A stretch of 64,000 nucleotides of DNA, from NCBI RefSeq assembly GCF_002834235.1, contig NZ_NNBY01000037.1, positions 1 through 64,000 of the forward strand. Direction: 5' to 3'. Shown here piece after piece: positions 9,294 through 19,007 of this stretch. The position numbers and the translations under genes are program-made. The notes beneath the pieces were generated by a model. It was not told the DNA's origin, made no database searches, and saw only the letters and a program-made list of their open reading frames with translations. Numbering within the stretch: position 1 is the first letter of the stretch; every line of letters begins with the position of its first letter. This DNA comes from Ruminococcus bromii. Lineage in GTDB: Bacteria > Bacillota > Clostridia > Oscillospirales > Acutalibacteraceae.

Positions 9294-10418
9294 ATGAAAA
9301 AAATAATCTCGCTTGCGGTGTGCTTTGTTATGCCGTTTGTGCTTATGGGCGCAAAAACTGAGGAGGATACTCCTCCCACAACTTCTGCACAGGCATTTGT
9401 CCTGTACTGTCCCGATAACAACACGGTTATCTGTTCAAAAAATGCAGATGAAAGAATGAAGCCTGCGAGCACCACAAAAATTATGACATCTCTCATAACG
9501 CTTGAGGAGGCGGCATCCTGTAACAGCGAAGTAACCTTCAAACAGGAAATGGTTGCCGAGGGCAGTTCTATGTATCTTAAAGTCGGTGAAAAAGTCCGAC
9601 TTTCGGACCTTGCGTCAGGAATGATGATGGCGTCGGGTAATGATGCGGCGAATGCGGCGGCATATACGATTTCGGGCAGTCCCGAAAAGTTTTCACAATG
9701 TATGAATGAAAAGGCAAAGCAAATCGGTATGACGAATACCAATTTTGTAACGCCTAGCGGACTTGACGATGACAACCATTACTCAAGTGCAAAGGATATG
9801 GCTCTGCTTATGTCATATGCACTTGAAAATGACGATTTTGCAAATCTTACGGCTAAGAAGAGCGTGACCGTTGAATTTCTTGAACCGAAATCAAAGAAAA
9901 CCGCATATGCAAATCATAACAGGCTTTTGTCGCTTTATCCCTACTGTACAGGCGGAAAAACAGGCTATACAACGGTGGCAGGGCGGTGCCTTGTTTCCTC
10001 TGCAAAAAAAGACGGTGTAACGCTTGTGTGCGTCACTCTGAATGACCGTAACGATTGGAATGACCATATTTCTCTTTATGATTACGCTTTTGAAAAGTAC
10101 AGGGGAGTTGACTGCAAGGACGCTGACTTTTGTGCCGATATTCCGTGCGTGGGCGGTGATAAGGACAGCGTAACGGTTACAGGTGAGAAGAACAACACAA
10201 TCGTTTTAAAGCGTGAGGATTGCGATAAAATCAAGAAAAAAATCTTCATAGACAGCTTTTTGTATGCTCCGATTGAAAAGAACGAATCGGTCGGCAGAAT
10301 TGAATACACACTCGGCGGAAAGCTGCTTTATAAATGCAACATTGTTGCAGGCGAAAAGATTAAATCGGATAAAAAGAGTGTGTCAATATTTTCGGCAATA
10401 GGAAATCTGTTTTCGTGA
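9294..10418 (+). CDS. dacF: D-alanyl-D-alanine carboxypeptidase (peptidase S11)
   Basis: 374 residues with an N-terminal signal sequence. All three serine penicillin-binding motifs are present: S-x-x-K at S59 (STTK), S-x-N at S114 (SGN), and KTG at K222. The C-terminal beta-rich domain (about 285-370) is typical of PBP5-type enzymes. It trims the terminal D-Ala from peptidoglycan stem peptides outside the membrane. No obvious C-terminal amphipathic anchor helix was seen beyond the last residues (SIFSAIGNLFS). The position after ytfJ matches DacF-type, sporulation-linked carboxypeptidases, but DacB or DacA cannot be excluded. Confidence 0.88.
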   Translation: MKKIISLAVCFVMPFVLMGAKTEEDTPPTTSAQAFVLYCPDNNTVICSKNADERMKPASTTKIMTSLITLEEAASCNSEVTFKQEMVAEGSSMYLKVGEKVRLSDLASGMMMASGNDAANAAAYTISGSPEKFSQCMNEKAKQIGMTNTNFVTPSGLDDDNHYSSAKDMALLMSYALENDDFANLTAKKSVTVEFLEPKSKKTAYANHNRLLSLYPYCTGGKTGYTTVAGRCLVSSAKKDGVTLVCVTLNDRNDWNDHISLYDYAFEKYRGVDCKDADFCADIPCVGGDKDSVTVTGEKNNTIVLKREDCDKIKKKIFIDSFLYAPIEKNESVGRIEYTLGGKLLYKCNIVAGEKIKSDKKSVSIFSAIGNLFS

Positions 10419-10461
10419 CAGCTTAAATATACAGAAAATTTTAATAAAAAGGAATTTACAT

Positions 10462-11211
10462 ATGGCTAAAATTGAACCTATAAGACTTCAAAAATTCATA
10501 GCGCAATGCGGTATTGCGTCAAGGCGAAAGGCCGAGGAGCTTATTCTCGGCGGTCATGTCAAGGTGAACGGCAAAACCGCAATTCTCGGCGATAAGGTTC
10601 TTCCTACAGACAAGGTGTTTGTAAGAGGCAAGAGAATTGTTGTGCCGAAGGGCGGTAATTACCGATATATTATGCTCAACAAGCCCCGTGGATTCATTAC
10701 CACAATGAATGATGAGCGTGGCAGAAAGTGTGTTGCACAGCTTGTTGAAAATGTCGGTGAGCGAGTTTATCCGATAGGCAGACTTGACAAAGACAGCGAG
10801 GGTATGCTTGTTTTTACAAATGACGGTGACTTTGCAAACAAGGTTATGCACCCGAAAAACAATGTTTACAAGATTTACAGAGTAACCGTTCGACCGTCAA
10901 TTGACGAGGATCAGCTTGTAAAGCTTGAAACAGGCGTTGAGCTTGACGGCAGGAAAACCGCTCCTGCATATGTCCGTGTAATTCACAAGGAGCAGGGCAG
11001 AGTAGTTCTTGAAATGATTCTTCACGAGGGTAAGAACCGTGAAATCAGAAGAATGTGCGAGGCTGTCGGGCTTGAGGTTGCAAGACTCAAACGCACCCAG
11101 ATCGGCGGAGTAAAAATGGGTATGCTCAAACAGGGCGACTGGAGAGATTTGACCGAACAAGAGGTTAAAAAACTGCTTGCAAACCCGTTTTTAAACGGCA
11201 AACAGCTTTAA
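10462..11211 (+). CDS. rluB: Pseudouridine synthase, RsuA/RluB family
   Basis: 249 residues. The N-terminal S4 RNA-binding domain (IRLQKFIAQCGIASRRKAEELI) is followed by the catalytic domain with the GRLDKDSEGMLVFTNDG motif that holds the nucleophilic Asp. The C-terminal part has HEGKNREIRRMCEAVG. Proteins with this layout modify 23S rRNA near position 2605 (RluB) and are usually found after scpB in Firmicutes. It closes the gene run that starts at 6022. Confidence 0.92.
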   Translation: MAKIEPIRLQKFIAQCGIASRRKAEELILGGHVKVNGKTAILGDKVLPTDKVFVRGKRIVVPKGGNYRYIMLNKPRGFITTMNDERGRKCVAQLVENVGERVYPIGRLDKDSEGMLVFTNDGDFANKVMHPKNNVYKIYRVTVRPSIDEDQLVKLETGVELDGRKTAPAYVRVIHKEQGRVVLEMILHEGKNREIRRMCEAVGLEVARLKRTQIGGVKMGMLKQGDWRDLTEQEVKKLLANPFLNGKQL

Positions 11212-11339
11212 TTTTCCGTTTTTGAAAAATACTTCCGAAACGGTCAATCAAACTATTCGTTAATTTGACAATAAATTTACGGTTTTGGTGTAATAACTAT
11301 TAAATGTGTTCAAAATTAAAATAGTACAGCGTGTTTTTC

Positions 11340-11368
11340 TTGTACTTTTGAAGATTATAGAGTATAAT
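11340..11368 (+). promoter_or_regulatory. Promoter of the carboxyltransferase operon
   Basis: TTGTAC (11340-11345), 17-base spacer, TATAAT (11363-11368), about 70 bases upstream of the first start codon. Confidence 0.68.
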
Positions 11369-11440
11369 GTATGTGTAGAAAATTAGTATGCACGCTCAGT
11401 TTTCGTGCATATTCAATACATGGTATTGGAGGATTTTAAG

Positions 11441-12754
11441 ATGAGTATTGAAAAGATCAATCAGGCAAAGGCTGAAATTGCCGCAACTTCCGCTTATAAG
11501 ACAATTACGGCGTTTTTTGATGCAGACAGCTTTTGTGAAATTGATGCCTTTGCAAAATCCGGTGAAGGTTTTGCCGAGGTTGTTGCAGGCTTTGGAACAG
11601 TAGAAGGTATGCCTGTTTATGCGTTTGCACAGAACAGCGACATTTGCGGCGGTGCTATGAGTAAGGCACAGGCTGCCAAGCTTAAAAAGCTGTATGGTCT
11701 TGCACTCAAGACAGGCGCTCCTGTTGTAGGTTTCTATGACAGCGTTGGCGGCAGACTTAATCAGGGTACAGAGCTTCTCGCAGGTTGCGGTGATGTTCTC
11801 AATGCGGCTGCGTCACTTTCGGGTGTTGTACCGCAGATCTCGGTTGTTCTCGGCACTTGCCTCGGAACAAACGCTCTTAACGCCGCAAGCGCAGACATCG
11901 TTATCATGAGCAAAGACGCGCAGCTTTCACTTTCGGTAACAGGCAAGCATTCCGATGCCGCTTACAATGCTGAAAACGGTATTGCCTCAATCGTTTGTGA
12001 CGACGCAGACAAGGCAATCAAGGCTGCAAAGGAACTTATCCTTTATCTTCCGTCAAATAACCTCACAATGGCTCCTCAGTCATTTGAAGAAGCTCCTGCA
12101 GAGGACGGTTGCGGTTGTGTAGTCAGCAGAACAGTTGACGGCAACAGCATTGTAAAGCTCTTCAATGATTACGGCAAGGAAGCAAATGTTCGTTTTGCAA
12201 GACTCGGCGGTCAGGTTGTAGGTATTGTTGTTACAAAGGGCGAGGAGCTTGGTTGCAAGTCTGCAAACAAGGTAGCAAAGTTTGTTCGTTTCTGCGACGC
12301 TTTCTCACTCCCTGTTGTAACATTCGTAAACTGCCCGGGCTTTGAGTCAATCAAGTCGGCAACAAAGGCGTCAGCTGCTTATGCTGAGGCAACAACAGTT
12401 AAGATTTCTGTTGTTACAGGCAAGGCAATCGGTTCAGGCTATGTTGCTCTTGCAGGCACAGGCGCTAATGCAGATGTTGTTTACGCACTTCCCGATGCAG
12501 TTATTTCACCTGTTAATGTTGAGGCTGCCGCATTTATTATGGCTCCCGAAGTTATGAATGTTGCCACAGATAAGCAGGCTGAGGTTGCTCAGAAGTTTGC
12601 TGACGAGAATCTTTCTGCTTACAATGCCGCTCAGAACGGCTATGTTGACGGTATTGTTGAAGAAGCTCAGCTCCGTCAGACTCTTATTTCTGCTCTTGAT
12701 ATGCTCTCGGGCAAGCGTGTTTCAACACTTTCAAAGAAGCATTCAACTATCTGA
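11441..12754 (+). CDS. Short, divergent carboxyltransferase subunit (12S/MmdA-like)
   Basis: 437 residues from the ATG at 11441, which follows TGGAGG by 8 bases. Both crotonase-fold halves of biotin-dependent acyl-CoA carboxyltransferases are visible. N-half: SFCEIDAFAK, FYDSVGGRLNQG, SGVVPQISVVLGTCLG. C-half: FARLGGQVVGIVVTKG, VAKFVRFCDAFSLPVVTFVNCPGF, AYAEATTVKISVVTGKAIGSGY. Usual family members have about 510 residues, and the GGARIQEG and GPCAGGA motifs are altered here. It should move a carboxyl group between carboxybiotin and an acyl-CoA. The partner genes directly downstream are a biotin carrier and an oxaloacetate-type carboxyltransferase, so it may be the 12S part of a transcarboxylase. 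The acyl-CoA substrate is not clear. Confidence 0.78.
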   Translation: MSIEKINQAKAEIAATSAYKTITAFFDADSFCEIDAFAKSGEGFAEVVAGFGTVEGMPVYAFAQNSDICGGAMSKAQAAKLKKLYGLALKTGAPVVGFYDSVGGRLNQGTELLAGCGDVLNAAASLSGVVPQISVVLGTCLGTNALNAASADIVIMSKDAQLSLSVTGKHSDAAYNAENGIASIVCDDADKAIKAAKELILYLPSNNLTMAPQSFEEAPAEDGCGCVVSRTVDGNSIVKLFNDYGKEANVRFARLGGQVVGIVVTKGEELGCKSANKVAKFVRFCDAFSLPVVTFVNCPGFESIKSATKASAAYAEATTVKISVVTGKAIGSGYVALAGTGANADVVYALPDAVISPVNVEAAAFIMAPEVMNVATDKQAEVAQKFADENLSAYNAAQNGYVDGIVEEAQLRQTLISALDMLSGKRVSTLSKKHSTI

Positions 12755-12792
12755 TAAATGATTACTTGTTAAAATAAAAGGGGATACTAAAA

Positions 12793-13158
12793 ATGAAGAA
12801 TTTAAGAATTACAGTTAACGGCACAGCATATGATGTTCAGGTTGAAGAACTCGATGGCTCTTCAGCTCCCGCAGCAGCCGCTCCTGCTCCGGCAGCCGCT
12901 CCCGCTCCTGCAGCAAAGCCGGCAGCTCCCGCAGGCGCTCAGGGTTCTGTTGTTGTAAAGGCTCCTATGCCCGGTACAGTTGTTAATGTTGTCGTTTCGG
13001 CAGGACAGGCTGTTAAGGCCGGAGATGACCTCGTATTCATCGAGGCTATGAAGATGGAAACTCCCGTTAAGGCTCCGCAGGACGGCACAGTTGCAACAGT
13101 TGATGTTGCAAAGGGTGAGTCAGTTGACTCAGGTAAGGTTCTCGTAACACTTAACTAA
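12793..13158 (+). CDS. Biotin carboxyl carrier protein (1.3S-like)
   Basis: 121 residues. A short N-terminal beta region (LRITVNGTAYDVQVEEL) is followed by an Ala/Pro-rich swinging linker and a biotinyl domain (about 50-121) with EAMKMETP. The biotin-accepting Lys is residue 87. This is the form found as the carrier of Na+-pumping decarboxylases and of transcarboxylase, where it shuttles carboxybiotin between two carboxyltransferase subunits. It lies between both such subunits. No biotin carboxylase gene is near, which argues against an ATP-dependent carboxylase. Confidence 0.93.
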   Translation: MKNLRITVNGTAYDVQVEELDGSSAPAAAAPAPAAAPAPAAKPAAPAGAQGSVVVKAPMPGTVVNVVVSAGQAVKAGDDLVFIEAMKMETPVKAPQDGTVATVDVAKGESVDSGKVLVTLN

Positions 13159-13188
13159 TCAATAATTCGGAGAAAGGGATGCTGTAAA

Positions 13189-14592
13189 ATGGCAAAAAAA
13201 ATCAGAGTTACCGAAACTGCTCTGCGTGACGCTCATCAGTCACTCATTGCAACAAGAATGACAACAGAGGAAATGCTCCCTGTTCTTGACAAACTCGATA
13301 AAATCGGTTATTACTCACTCGAATGCTGGGGCGGTGCAACATATGACTCATGCCTCAGATTCTTAAACGAAGATCCGTGGGACAGACTCCGCACAATCAG
13401 AGAGCATTGCCCTAACACAAAGCTCCAGATGCTTTTCAGAGGACAGAATATGCTCGGTTATCGTCACTATGCCGATGACTGCGTTGAGTACCTTGTTCAG
13501 CGTTCAATCGCAAACGGTATTGACATTATCCGTATTTTTGATGCTCTTAACGACATCAAGAATCTTAAAACAGCTATCAAGGCCGCTAACAAAGAAGGCG
13601 GTCATGCACAGGTTGCTATCAGCTACACAACAGGTCCTGTATTCACAGATGAATACTATGTTGAGTATGCTAAGAGAATTGCAGACGCAGGTGCAGATTC
13701 AATCTGTATCAAGGATATGGCTGCTCTTCTTACTCCGACAAGAACCGAAAGCCTTGTAAAGGCTATCAAAGCCGCTGTTCCGGAGCTTCCGCTTCAGCTC
13801 CACACCCACTACACATCAGGTCTTGCATCAATGTGTCTTTTAAAGGGTGTTGAGGCAGGTGCCGACGGCATTGACACAGCAATCAGCCCACTCGCTCTCG
13901 GTACATCACACGCACCTACAGAGTCAATGGTTGCCGCTCTTTCAGGCACAGAGTTCGACACAGGTCTTGACCTTAAACAGTTCTCTGACATCCGTGCTTA
14001 CTTCATGACTCTCCGCGAGAAGTACATCAAGTCAGGACTTCTTGATCCTAAGATGCTCGCAACTGACGCTAACGCTCTTATCTATCAGGTTCCGGGCGGT
14101 ATGCTTTCCAACCTTCTTTCACAGCTTAAGCAGGCAGGCAAAGAGGACAAGCTTGACGAAGTTCTTGCAGAAGTACCCCGTGTTCGTAAGGATTCAGGTT
14201 ATCCTCCGCTTGTTACTCCGACATCACAGATTGTCGGCACACAGGCTGTATTCAATGTAATCACAGGCAAGCGTTATTCAATGTGCACAAACGAGTTCAA
14301 GGGACTTGTTGCCGGTGAGTACGGTACAACTCCAATGCCGATTGATCCTGAATTCCAGAAGAAGATTATCGGTGACAAGAAGATTATCAAAGGCCGTCCT
14401 GCAGATCAGCTTGAGCCTGAGCTTGATAAGCTCCGCGGCGAGATTGAGCAGTGGATTGAACAGCCTGAAGATGTTCTTTCTTATGCACAGTTCCCGAAGG
14501 TTGCCCTCGACTTCTTTGAAAAGAGAAGAAATGCCAAGGTTGGCATCAACGGCGACAAGCTTGACAAGAAAAATATGGTTCACCCAGTTTGA
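13189..14592 (+). CDS. oadA: Oxaloacetate/pyruvate carboxyltransferase subunit (OadA, 5S-like)
   Basis: 467 residues. The start TETALRDAHQSLIATRMTTEEML and the TIM-barrel features (LECWGGATYD, LFRGQN, RIFDALND) match oxaloacetate decarboxylase alpha and the 5S transcarboxylase subunit. The metal-binding HTH motif is at 205-207 and the Lys expected to be carbamylated is in CIKDMA (K175). It stops after the conserved C-terminal domain and carries no biotin domain, which is supplied by the separate gene upstream. It exchanges CO2 between pyruvate/oxaloacetate and biotin. No membrane beta subunit of a sodium pump is next to it. Confidence 0.88.
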   Translation: MAKKIRVTETALRDAHQSLIATRMTTEEMLPVLDKLDKIGYYSLECWGGATYDSCLRFLNEDPWDRLRTIREHCPNTKLQMLFRGQNMLGYRHYADDCVEYLVQRSIANGIDIIRIFDALNDIKNLKTAIKAANKEGGHAQVAISYTTGPVFTDEYYVEYAKRIADAGADSICIKDMAALLTPTRTESLVKAIKAAVPELPLQLHTHYTSGLASMCLLKGVEAGADGIDTAISPLALGTSHAPTESMVAALSGTEFDTGLDLKQFSDIRAYFMTLREKYIKSGLLDPKMLATDANALIYQVPGGMLSNLLSQLKQAGKEDKLDEVLAEVPRVRKDSGYPPLVTPTSQIVGTQAVFNVITGKRYSMCTNEFKGLVAGEYGTTPMPIDPEFQKKIIGDKKIIKGRPADQLEPELDKLRGEIEQWIEQPEDVLSYAQFPKVALDFFEKRRNAKVGINGDKLDKKNMVHPV

Positions 14593-14615
14593 TTTGACAA
14601 CTAAAATTAACATTT

Positions 14616-14651
14616 ATGCCACCTTCATTAACGAGGGTGGCATTTTTATTT
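14616..14651 (+). terminator. Terminator of the carboxyltransferase operon
   Basis: ATGCCACC / GGGTGGCAT stem followed by TTTTTATTT. Confidence 0.85.
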
Positions 14652-14687
14652 GAGCAGAATTATTTTGCTGAATTTTCATCAACTATA

Positions 14688-14716
14688 TTGCATTACATAT
14701 AATTTAGCGGTATAAT
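14688..14716 (+). promoter_or_regulatory. Promoter of the gene at 14787
   Basis: TTGCAT (14688-14693), 17-base spacer, TATAAT (14711-14716). Confidence 0.75.
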
Positions 14717-14786
14717 GAAGAAAATTAAATATCTGTTGTATATACCATTATTACAGATAGAATAAATAAAAGGTGAGGAAATAAAA

Positions 14787-15464
14787 ATGAAAAAACTTTT
14801 AACTGCATTGATAGCATTTGTAATGTGCTTTTCGGTTGTAACAACAGCTTTTGCGGCTACACCTGATGAAATATCAGAATCGGATGTTGCATCAGAAATC
14901 AGACAGGTGATGATAGATACATATTACGGTGGTAAAGAGCCTGAGTATCTCAACATTGAAATTGTTGGTTCAACAAGTGACGGCGGAGTATATTTTATGC
15001 ACAATGAAGGCTTTAGCCTTGATTATTCAATTGAAGAAACAATTGGTGACTATACTTATCATTACAACCATGGCGATGATGTTATGCTTTATAAGAATGG
15101 CAATGTTTACTCAATTAAAGAGGCTTATGAAAGCGGAGTTATTGATGATAGTATTCTTGAAGAATTGTCAAAAATGAATTTTGGTTTGGAATCTAATAAA
15201 CCGAATACAACTGTTCCTACTGAGCCTACAACTACGGTTGCAACAGTTGACGAACCTGTAACAGTACCCGATATAACTTCTGCAACTTCGGCAACTAAGC
15301 CTGTTTCAACAAGCGACACAGCTACAAATGACACACCGAACAATTCACAGAATAACAGCGGTGCTGTACAGACAGGACAGAACAGCGTTGCTGTAATTCT
15401 TCTTGTTGCAATGCTTGCAGGTTGTGCAGTAATTTTTGCAAAACGCAGAAATCATTTTGAGTAA
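14787..15464 (+). CDS. Small wall-anchored exported protein, unknown function
   Basis: 225 residues. A signal peptide (about 1-23, ending TAFAA) precedes a roughly 115-residue domain of unknown type, with features such as YYGGKEPEYLNIEIVG and YHYNHGDDVMLYKNG. A Thr/Pro/Glu linker (TTVPTEPTTTVATV) and an anchor follow: AVQTG, a hydrophobic stretch and AKRRNHFE. The linker and anchor closely match those of the scaffoldins at 3 and 3883, so it should be attached by the same sortase route. No catalytic or carbohydrate-binding motif was recognised. Confidence 0.75.
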   Translation: MKKLLTALIAFVMCFSVVTTAFAATPDEISESDVASEIRQVMIDTYYGGKEPEYLNIEIVGSTSDGGVYFMHNEGFSLDYSIEETIGDYTYHYNHGDDVMLYKNGNVYSIKEAYESGVIDDSILEELSKMNFGLESNKPNTTVPTEPTTTVATVDEPVTVPDITSATSATKPVSTSDTATNDTPNNSQNNSGAVQTGQNSVAVILLVAMLAGCAVIFAKRRNHFE

Positions 15465-15489
15465 TTTACAAATTAAATAATCCCTATAA

Positions 15490-15526
15490 AAGCCGTTCTC
15501 GTTATTGAGAGCGGTTTATTTATTTT
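15490..15526 (+). terminator. Terminator of the gene at 14787
   Basis: CCGTTCTC / GAGAGCGG stem (one G:U pair) followed by a T-rich tail. Confidence 0.75.
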
Positions 15527-15658
15527 AGCTTAAAAAATTTGTGATAGTTTATCAAGATGTATTGCTTTTTATATCATTTAATGTTACAATTAACTTGCAT
15601 AAAAATTTAGCAAAAGTTCTTAATAATGCGTAGAATATTTACAAAGTGAGGGATAACT

Positions 15659-17497
15659 ATGAAAAAGTTTTTACCTATAGCTATGGCGGCGGTAATGTCG
15701 ATGTCTGCGGTTGCGGTTTCGGCAGTTTCTGCAAATGCGGTTGAACCGCTTAACACACCCGTGCAGTATGCACAGGTTGCAAGGGCAAGCTTGGCTACTC
15801 CGAAAATATCAAAAGCCGAAAGTGTTTACGGCGGTGTAAAGCTTACATGGAACAAAGTGAACGGTGCGGCTAAATACAGAGTTTACTACAAGGGCCGTAA
15901 AGGTTGGACACGAATGGTCGATACAACTTCAACATCATATATCGACAAGGATGTTTCATCGGGCAGGAATTACACCTATACTGTAAGATGTATTTCTGCT
16001 GACGGAAAGAGCTTTACAAGCGGTTATGATTCAAAGGGGACAACCGTAAAATATATTGCCGCCCCCGAAATTTCAAAGCTTGAAAGCGTAAACGGCGGTG
16101 TGAAAATCTCTTGGGGCAAAGTAAGCGGTGCGACTAAATACAGAGTTTACTACAAGGGCAGTAAAGGCTGGACAAGAATGGTCGATACAACTTCAACCTC
16201 ATATATCGACAAGGATGTTTCATCCGGCAGAAATTACACTTATACGGTTAGATGCATTACATCAGACGCAAAGAAATTTACAAGCGGTTATAACCCGACA
16301 GGCAAGTCGGTAAAGTATGTCGCCACACCGAAAATTTCAAAACTTGAGGTTACATATGACGGCGTAAAGCTGACATGGAACAAGGTCGCAGGTGCAGAAA
16401 AATACCGTGTGTACTACAAGGACAGAAACGGTTGGACAAAGCTTGCCGATACAACAGGCACGACTATGCTTGATATGAATGTTGTTTCAAAGGAATTTGA
16501 TTTAAGCATTGATGATATTTATTACACGGTTCGTTGTATCAGCAAGGATGCCAAGAGTTTTACAAGCGGCTACGATTCAAAGGGTACGCCCATTGGCGAT
16601 CATCAGGATTGTCCCGAAATTTACAGCATTGGTGCAGTAAACAACGGTGTTGAAATGCATTGGACGGGAGATGCGCCAAAGTTCCGTGTTTATATTAAAG
16701 AAAACGGTTCTTGGAAGAGGATAGCAGAAACTTATGACAACTATTATGTTCACAAGAGTGCAAAGTCCGGCAGTAACACTTATACTGTAAGAGGTGTTTC
16801 AAAAGACGGTAAAAAGTTTACTACGATGTTTAACCCAACCGGTGTAACATACAGATATAAGACATCCGATAAAACAAGGGACGCTTATATCAATTATATG
16901 ATGAATCATCAGAGTGAATGGATGCCAAGCTTGGGAAGTGATCATAATTTGTCAGGTGTTATGTTTTTGGATTTCGACTTTGACGGAGTTCCGGAGCTTG
17001 TTGCACAAAAGGCTGATTCCAATGAGTATAGTTTCCATTCCGTTGTTTACAAATTTGAAGACGGTAAGTTAAAAAGAGTGGGAAATGTTAACGACGGTTT
17101 TGCGATATACTATAATAAAACTGCCAAAAAGTATGAGGTTCACGACCTAAAGATATCTTTAAATGTAGATGACGGTTACTATTGGTCGGGTAATTCAATA
17201 ATCACATACGACGGAGAGAATCTTTTTGCAAATATGTATTCGGCAAGAGGCGTAGGCGAAGAATCAAATGATAATATTTATTATAGATATTTTGACGGTA
17301 ATGACAAAAATATTTCACGGGCAAAATATAACGAAATTAACCTTAAACAGTTTAATAATTGTGTAAATGCACATATGTTTACCAAATTTATTGTGACAGG
17401 TTATGGTGATAACAGCGTATGGAGTGAGAATACTACAGCTGAGAATAAGCAGTCTTTGCTTGACGCTTATAATTCTTTCTCCTATGAGAAGTATTGA
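15659..17497 (+). CDS. Secreted protein with fibronectin type III-like repeats
   Basis: 612 residues with a signal peptide ending near VSANA. Four fibronectin III-like repeats cover about residues 45-400 (pattern PKISKxExxxGGVKLTWNK, AxKYRVYYKG, YTVRCIS, FTSGY). The first two repeats are nearly identical at DNA level, with an 88-residue (264-base) period. The last is more divergent. The C-terminal 200 residues are a separate domain with FLDFDFDGVPELV, like a calcium-binding FG-GAP/VCBS loop. There is no sortase motif or dockerin, so it is probably released or held non-covalently. Its function is not known; a role in surface interactions is a guess. Confidence 0.72.
   Translation: MKKFLPIAMAAVMSMSAVAVSAVSANAVEPLNTPVQYAQVARASLATPKISKAESVYGGVKLTWNKVNGAAKYRVYYKGRKGWTRMVDTTSTSYIDKDVSSGRNYTYTVRCISADGKSFTSGYDSKGTTVKYIAAPEISKLESVNGGVKISWGKVSGATKYRVYYKGSKGWTRMVDTTSTSYIDKDVSSGRNYTYTVRCITSDAKKFTSGYNPTGKSVKYVATPKISKLEVTYDGVKLTWNKVAGAEKYRVYYKDRNGWTKLADTTGTTMLDMNVVSKEFDLSIDDIYYTVRCISKDAKSFTSGYDSKGTPIGDHQDCPEIYSIGAVNNGVEMHWTGDAPKFRVYIKENGSWKRIAETYDNYYVHKSAKSGSNTYTVRGVSKDGKKFTTMFNPTGVTYRYKTSDKTRDAYINYMMNHQSEWMPSLGSDHNLSGVMFLDFDFDGVPELVAQKADSNEYSFHSVVYKFEDGKLKRVGNVNDGFAIYYNKTAKKYEVHDLKISLNVDDGYYWSGNSIITYDGENLFANMYSARGVGEESNDNIYYRYFDGNDKNISRAKYNEINLKQFNNCVNAHMFTKFIVTGYGDNSVWSENTTAENKQSLLDAYNSFSYEKY
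15835..16310 (+). repeat. 264-base in-gene tandem duplication (FnIII-like units 1 and 2)
   Basis: Bases around 15902-15990 recur around 16166-16254 with few changes, mostly silent. This points to a recent internal duplication or gene conversion in the secreted protein. Confidence 0.75.
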
Positions 17498-17526
17498 TTA
17501 TTTAAAAATTGATAAGTTTTAACTGC

Positions 17527-17564
17527 AAAAGGGTTCAGCCGTAAAAAGCTGAACCCTTTTATTG
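17527..17564 (+). terminator. Terminator of the FnIII protein gene
   Basis: AAAAGGGTTCAGC / GCTGAACCCTTTT stem. The symmetric A and T runs allow it to work in both directions. Confidence 0.85.
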
Positions 17565-17570
17565 CACAAC

Positions 17571-17602
17571 AAAAAACGGTTCAGCCAAATTGACTGAACC
17601 GT
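17571..17602 (-). terminator. Distal minus-strand terminator downstream of ilvC
   Basis: AACGGTTCAG / CTGAACCGTT stem; on the minus strand it is followed by six T. It is the last of three minus-strand terminators after ilvC. Confidence 0.75.
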
Positions 17603-17610
17603 TAATCTGT

Positions 17611-17846
17611 ACTATATTAAGCTTGGGAACAAGTAGTTGTAAATTATCACAAACTACCTACACGAACTACGAGCGAGGTACTCGCAAAAAGGGTAGCTCG
17701 AAAAAATTCAAGCTACCCTAAAATTATAACTATGTTAAGCTCGGGAATAAGTAGTTGTAAATTATCACAAACTACCTACACGAACTACGAGCGAGGTACT
17801 CGCAAAAAGGGTAGCTTGAAAATCAAGCTACCCTAAATTCGTACTA
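17611..17846. repeat. 117-base tandem repeat, two copies, each with a minus-strand terminator
   Basis: Units start near 17611 and 17728 (spacing 117 bases) and are almost identical. Each carries the GCTYGGG...CACGAACTA core (17622-17670 and 17739-17787), a GAGCGAGGTACTCGC hairpin and an AGGGTAGCT/AGCTACCCT stem with five T on the minus strand (17687-17719 and 17803-17834). A third, shortened core lies at 17853-17899. The 409-base gap between the FnIII gene and ilvC is filled by these elements. Confidence 0.85.
17803..17834 (-). terminator. Terminator of ilvC (proximal copy)
   Basis: Minus-strand stem AGGGTAGCTTGA / TCAAGCTACCCT followed by five T. It is duplicated at 17687-17719. Confidence 0.82.
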
Positions 17847-17906
17847 TGTAATGCTCGGGTGACAGAAATTTGAATATATCAAACTAACTTCACGAACTAA
17901 AAAACA

Positions 17907-18983
<1,077 letters not shown>

Positions 18984-19007
18984 TTAAAATATATGCTAAC
19001 TGTAAGA

